NCBI GenBank assembly: GCA_017963715.1
Contig: JAGCTK010000047.1
Span: forward strand, 1-9,400
Origin: Alphaproteobacteria bacterium
GTDB taxonomy: Bacteria > Pseudomonadota > Alphaproteobacteria > RF32 > CAG-239
Direction: 5' to 3'
Length of the DNA stretch: 9,400 nucleotides
Part shown: one piece after another, positions 6,945 through 9,400 of the stretch
Position numbering within the stretch: position 1 is the first letter of the stretch
Layout of the letters: every line of letters begins with the position of its first letter
The notes under the pieces: generated by a model
Databases searched by the model: none
What the model was told of the DNA's origin: nothing
What the model saw: the letters and a program-made list of their open reading frames with translations, nothing else
Position numbers and translations under genes: made by a program

Positions 6945-7874
6945 TTTATAACGAATGGTTACCCGATTGACGGGGCCGGCCGCTGCCTCGGCTTCGTCAA
7001 CGGTATAAATGCGTCGCAGGACATATCCGGGCAATTCATCAAAACTGTTATAAGTTTTTGAGCCGACTTTAATCTTGCCGTTTTCAACGGTATATGTTCT
7101 TAATTTTCCTCTGCCGGCAGCACTGACTAATTCTTCGCAACTTTTACCGCCATGACCGCCTTCTTGGCAATAAATATAAACATTAGGCGACCAAGCCTTA
7201 TTGTCGACGCTTGTGACATTTTCACCCAAAATGATGCTTTTAAGGTTGGGACAAGACGTAAACGCATTATTACCAATGGTTGTAACCGTATCCGGAATCA
7301 CGATACTTTCTATGGCATTGTTATGGTTAAAAGTAGCCCAACCGATTTTTGTTAAATTTGCCGGCCAATTCCATGTTGCCAAATCGGTAAACTGCAAAGA
7401 ACTGCTCCCTAATGTTGTGACGGAATCGGGAAAGGTTATATTCGTTAAACCTGTTAATGCAAAAGCGTGTTGGCCGATTGTTTGTAATTGAGAACCTTCT
7501 TCAAACGTGACATTTGTCAGATTGGTGGCGTGGGCAAAAGCGCGATCTCCGATACTTGTAATATCTTTTCCTATCACAACATTTTGAACGCTTGAAATGG
7601 GATATGTGCCGTCATCATTTTGAACATTCCAAGGCGTAATCGGCATGACATGTCCATCGCTTGTGCGATCATATTCTTCCGTCATAAAATAATCATAATC
7701 GGCCATGGCACCTTGGCCTGAAATCGTCAAAGTGCCGGTTGAAGTGTCAAACGACCATTCGCATGTGCTGTCGGCATTTTTGGCGCATGAGCCGGATGTC
7801 GGATTGTCTGCCCGTGCATTTTGACTTGCAAGCGATATTGCGGTGATGCTCAAAATTAAAAAACTGTTTTTCAT
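6942..7874 (-). CDS. Secreted BspA-type leucine-rich-repeat protein
   Basis: 310 aa. A signal peptide (residues 1-22, ending ARA-D) precedes a module with 'TGTLTISGQGAMADYD' (47-61), the usual front end of BspA-like proteins. LRR_5-type repeats follow at about 105-128, 130-150, 151-173, 174-197 and 198-220, each built on an 'IGxxAFxxxxxLxxIxxPxxV' pattern (IGDRAF, IGQHAF, IGWATF, IGNNAF). The tail (255-310) leaves the repeat pattern and ends RRIYTVDEAEAAAGPVNRV-TIRYK. Such repeats make solenoids that bind proteins or glycans and are common in host-associated bacteria. No membrane anchor, LPXTG or lipobox is seen, so it is probably periplasmic or exported. Five cysteines (C30, C38, C208, C236, C246) could form disulfides. 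The ATG has GGAG 7 nt upstream. The 178-nt leader contains a terminator just before that site, suggesting regulation by attenuation. The binding partner is unknown. Confidence 0.85.
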   Translation of the reverse strand: MKNSFLILSITAISLASQNARADNPTSGSCAKNADSTCEWSFDTSTGTLTISGQGAMADYDYFMTEEYDRTSDGHVMPITPWNVQNDDGTYPISSVQNVVIGKDITSIGDRAFAHATNLTNVTFEEGSQLQTIGQHAFALTGLTNITFPDSVTTLGSSSLQFTDLATWNWPANLTKIGWATFNHNNAIESIVIPDTVTTIGNNAFTSCPNLKSIILGENVTSVDNKAWSPNVYIYCQEGGHGGKSCEELVSAAGRGKLRTYTVENGKIKVGSKTYNSFDELPGYVLRRIYTVDEAEAAAGPVNRVTIRYK

Positions 7875-7898
7875 ATTTTTACTCCAGATTTAATTATT

Positions 7899-7927
7899 AA
7901 AAAAATCCACTTTGATAACCAAAGCGG
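7899..7927 (-). terminator. Intrinsic terminator just upstream of the LRR ribosome binding site
   Basis: On the minus strand CCGCTTTG (7927-7920) pairs with CAAAGTGG (7914-7907) around GTTAT, an 8-bp stem with one G-U pair, followed by A and seven T residues (7905-7899). The LRR gene's GGAG site begins 13 nt further on. It may end the rluB-rsmD transcript, an sRNA, or act as an attenuator. Confidence 0.75.
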
Positions 7928-8052
7928 AGGAGTTACAAAACCGTTACTGCACAGTCTTCTTTATTCGAGCAAAAGCCTTATCTCAGAAACTCCTCACATA
8001 AGGAGTGATGCAGTAAAAAGTGTTTTGTAGACACCATAACCCTTTTGGTTAC
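7899..8052 (-). ncRNA. Structured leader / candidate riboswitch-type attenuator (or sRNA) upstream of the LRR gene
   Basis: From the predicted start at 8052 the RNA has nested perfect stems: P0, UAACCAAA (8051-8044) with UUUGGUUA (7923-7916); P1, UACAAAAC (8029-8022) with GUUUUGUA (7941-7934); P2, UUACUGCA (8016-8009) with UGCAGUAA (7951-7944); and an apical hairpin ACUCCU (8006-8001) with AGGAGU (7994-7989). P0 uses the left arm and loop of the terminator at 7899-7927, so P0 and the terminator exclude each other. The 5' strand of P0 can also close a local hairpin, UAACC (8051-8047) with GGUUA (8041-8037). A CUCCUCC anti-Shine-Dalgarno-like run lies at 7932-7926. No known class is recognised; a 6S-like rod or a free sRNA is an alternative. 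Confidence 0.55.
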
Positions 8053-8058
8053 AATACT

Positions 8059-8087
8059 ACTATGACATCCAATGAAAGTATTGTCAA
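8059..8087 (-). promoter_or_regulatory. Promoter for the LRR leader / structured RNA
   Basis: On the minus strand TTGACA (8087-8082) is a perfect -35 box and CATAGT (8064-8059) follows after 17 bp (4 of 6). The predicted start is 8052. The promoter overlaps an inverted repeat, ACAATACT (8051-8058) and AGTATTGT (8077-8084), one arm in the -35/spacer region and the other at the start site, which could be an operator. It begins only 11 bp after the rsmD stop. Confidence 0.6.
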
Positions 8088-8097
8088 ATAAAAAATG

Positions 8098-8655
8098 TTA
8101 TTTTGAAAATTGAAATGAAAAAACATAAAAGCCGACTTTGGCCATGCCGTAGCGGCGCTCGTCTATAAGTTCGAAATTGTCGGGTAAAACAAGATTTTCG
8201 TTGTGGCGTGTTTCAATGATGCAAAGTGCGCCGTTTTTGATAAATCCGTTGTCTGTCAGATTTTTTAAGGCAATTTCATTAAGGCCTCGATCATAGGGCG
8301 CATCTAAAAAAACAATGTCATAAGCCGTTGATGAATGCGGCAAATGCGCAATGTCTGCTTTCATAATGTGAAAGCGAGATTTTTCTTTTTCAAAAAGTGC
8401 GGCATTTTTTTGAGCAAGCGTGGTGTCTTTATCAATGAAGCAAATCAATTTTGCACCGCGTGATAAGGCTTCAAAGCCGATGGCGCCCGTGCCGGCAAAT
8501 ACGTCTAAAACGCTTTTGTCTTCAAGCAGGCCGATTTTGGAATATAAAATGCTGAATATCGCTTCGCGCGCTCTGTCGGATGTCGGCCGAACGTTTTCAT
8601 CCGAAGGGGCAAAGAGTTTTTTTCCGCGGTAGAGGCCTGCAACAATTCTTAACAT
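8098..8655 (-). CDS. rsmD: 16S rRNA (guanine-966-N2)-methyltransferase RsmD
   Basis: RsmD methylates G966 of 16S rRNA in the 30S subunit using S-adenosylmethionine. The protein (185 aa, normal length) begins with MLRIVAGLYRGKKL, has the family motif VRPTSDRAREAIF (22-34), the SAM-binding motif DVFAGTGAIGFEALSRGA (51-68), the acidic residue D75 that would contact the SAM ribose, and the catalytic DPPY-like motif as D118-APY-121. The Ala in the second place of that motif is a small change from the more usual Pro-Pro. The ATG lies inside the last codons of rluB (7-bp overlap) and no strong ribosome binding site is visible, which suggests translational coupling. No terminator follows directly; read-through to the hairpin at 7899-7927 is possible. 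Confidence 0.95.
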   Translation of the reverse strand: MLRIVAGLYRGKKLFAPSDENVRPTSDRAREAIFSILYSKIGLLEDKSVLDVFAGTGAIGFEALSRGAKLICFIDKDTTLAQKNAALFEKEKSRFHIMKADIAHLPHSSTAYDIVFLDAPYDRGLNEIALKNLTDNGFIKNGALCIIETRHNENLVLPDNFELIDERRYGMAKVGFYVFSFQFSK

Positions 8656-9371
8656 TCAAACCGTCCGCCGAGTTGCTCTTTTAAAACTTTTTGAGGCACT
8701 TGCTTGAGTTCGCCTTTTTTAAGGTTGCCGAGTTGAAACGGCCCGTATGATACGCGAATAAGCCTTGCCACTTCAAGCCCTGCAAATTTCATCAGTTTTC
8801 TGATTTCGCGATTTTTACCCTCATTTAAGGTGACGGTCAGCCATGCGTTTGTGCCGTTTTGAGAATCAAGAACAAGGCTCAATTTGCCGTAACGAACGCC
8901 GTCTATCGTAACACCGTTTTCGATTTCTTTAAGTTTTGCCTCATCAATTTTGCCATGCACACGCACGCGATAACGACGAGACCATGCGTTGGCCGGCAAT
9001 TCGAGTTCGCGCGCAAGGCCGCCGTTGTTTGTGAGCAGCAACAATCCCTCGGAATTTAAGTCAAGCCTTCCGACGCTCAAAACGCGTCCGATCTCAGGAG
9101 GCAATGTTTCAAAAACGGTTTGACGCCCTTTGTCGTCTTTGTGCGTTGTGACCAGCCCGACAGGCTTATAATATATAAAGAGTTTTGTGGCTTCAATTTC
9201 GGGCAATTTTTCGCCGTCAAACAAAACGATGTCGCCGTCTTTGACATTAAAAGCGGGGGTTTTGACAATCTCGCCGTTGACGCTGATGCGTTGCTCTAAA
9301 ATATATTTTTCGGCATCCCTACGAGAACAAACGCCCGAACGCGCGATATATTTTGCCAATCTTTCGTTCAT
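8649..9371 (-). CDS. rluB: 23S rRNA pseudouridine synthase, RluB/RsuA family
   Basis: Enzymes of this family convert a specific uridine of rRNA to pseudouridine; RluB acts on 23S U2605 and RsuA on 16S U516. The 240-aa protein has an N-terminal S4 RNA-binding domain (MNERLAKYIARSGVCSRRDA, 1-20, through about 60). The catalytic domain follows, with YYKPVGLVTT (67-76), the active-site aspartate in GRLDLNSEGLLLLTN (101-115; D104), and the conserved EGKNREIRKL (184-193). Length and a basic Lys-rich C-terminal stretch suit RluB, but the substrate cannot be settled from the sequence, and RluE or RsuA remain possible. The ATG has AAGGA about 9 nt upstream. It overlaps rsmD by 7 bp, a pairing common in alphaproteobacteria. 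Its promoter must lie beyond the right edge or further upstream in an operon, because only 29 bp precede it here. Confidence 0.93.
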   Translation of the reverse strand: MNERLAKYIARSGVCSRRDAEKYILEQRISVNGEIVKTPAFNVKDGDIVLFDGEKLPEIEATKLFIYYKPVGLVTTHKDDKGRQTVFETLPPEIGRVLSVGRLDLNSEGLLLLTNNGGLARELELPANAWSRRYRVRVHGKIDEAKLKEIENGVTIDGVRYGKLSLVLDSQNGTNAWLTVTLNEGKNREIRKLMKFAGLEVARLIRVSYGPFQLGNLKKGELKQVPQKVLKEQLGGRFEC

Positions 9372-9400
9372 CTTAACTTATCCTTATTAAATTAGTGCGA

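Noticed and set aside
8051..8084. rsmD terminator from the ACAATACT/AGTATTGT hairpin
   Set aside because: The loop is 18 nt and no U-run follows on the minus strand; it overlaps a good promoter instead.
1..9400. CRISPR arrays, insertion sequences, integrase or phage genes
   Set aside because: No regularly spaced repeats, transposase motifs or terminal inverted repeats were seen, and the gene content looks chromosomal throughout.

Overview
The window looks like a piece of an AT-rich Gram-negative chromosome. It encodes periplasmic and inner-membrane proteins typical of Gram-negatives: a phosphoethanolamine-transferase-like enzyme, a DsbD/ScsB thiol reductase and a long-form SppA. An overlapping rluB-rsmD pair fits an alphaproteobacterium. 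A type IV pilin-like protein with a 'KGRSMIEMLGVLAIIGVL' N-terminus and a secreted BspA-type leucine-rich-repeat protein further suggest one of the uncultured, host-associated (gut) alphaproteobacteria. The lineage is inferred from gene content; no rRNA is present to confirm it.

Layout, left to right. Positions 1-455 (+) hold the end of a TPR protein. Positions 543-2312 (+) encode a membrane-anchored phosphoethanolamine-transferase-like enzyme with its own promoter. Its stop codon overlaps that of a convergent dsbD/scsB-type gene (2309-4051, -). A 262-bp AT-rich gap holds divergent promoters, a 12-bp palindrome and a 10-bp direct repeat. It leads to an orphan pilin-like gene (4314-4805, +) that ends at a strong bidirectional terminator shared with convergent sppA (4868-6631, -).

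From sppA to the right edge every gene is on the minus strand: sppA, a BspA-like LRR protein (6942-7874), rsmD (8098-8655) and rluB (8649-9371). rluB and rsmD overlap by 7 bp and form a ribosome-maturation pair (pseudouridylation, then 16S rRNA methylation).

The most interesting part is non-coding. Two intergenic stretches on either side of the LRR gene each carry a minus-strand promoter, a structured 150-165 nt segment and an intrinsic terminator. The one upstream of the LRR gene (7899-8087) has nested 8-bp stems. Its predicted 5' end can pair with the terminator hairpin, and it can alternatively fold on itself. The terminator sits just before the LRR ribosome binding site. This is what an attenuator or riboswitch looks like, although a free-standing sRNA is also possible. 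The one downstream (6719-6918) lies between the LRR gene and the separate sppA promoter and is best described as a candidate sRNA or a structured 3' UTR.
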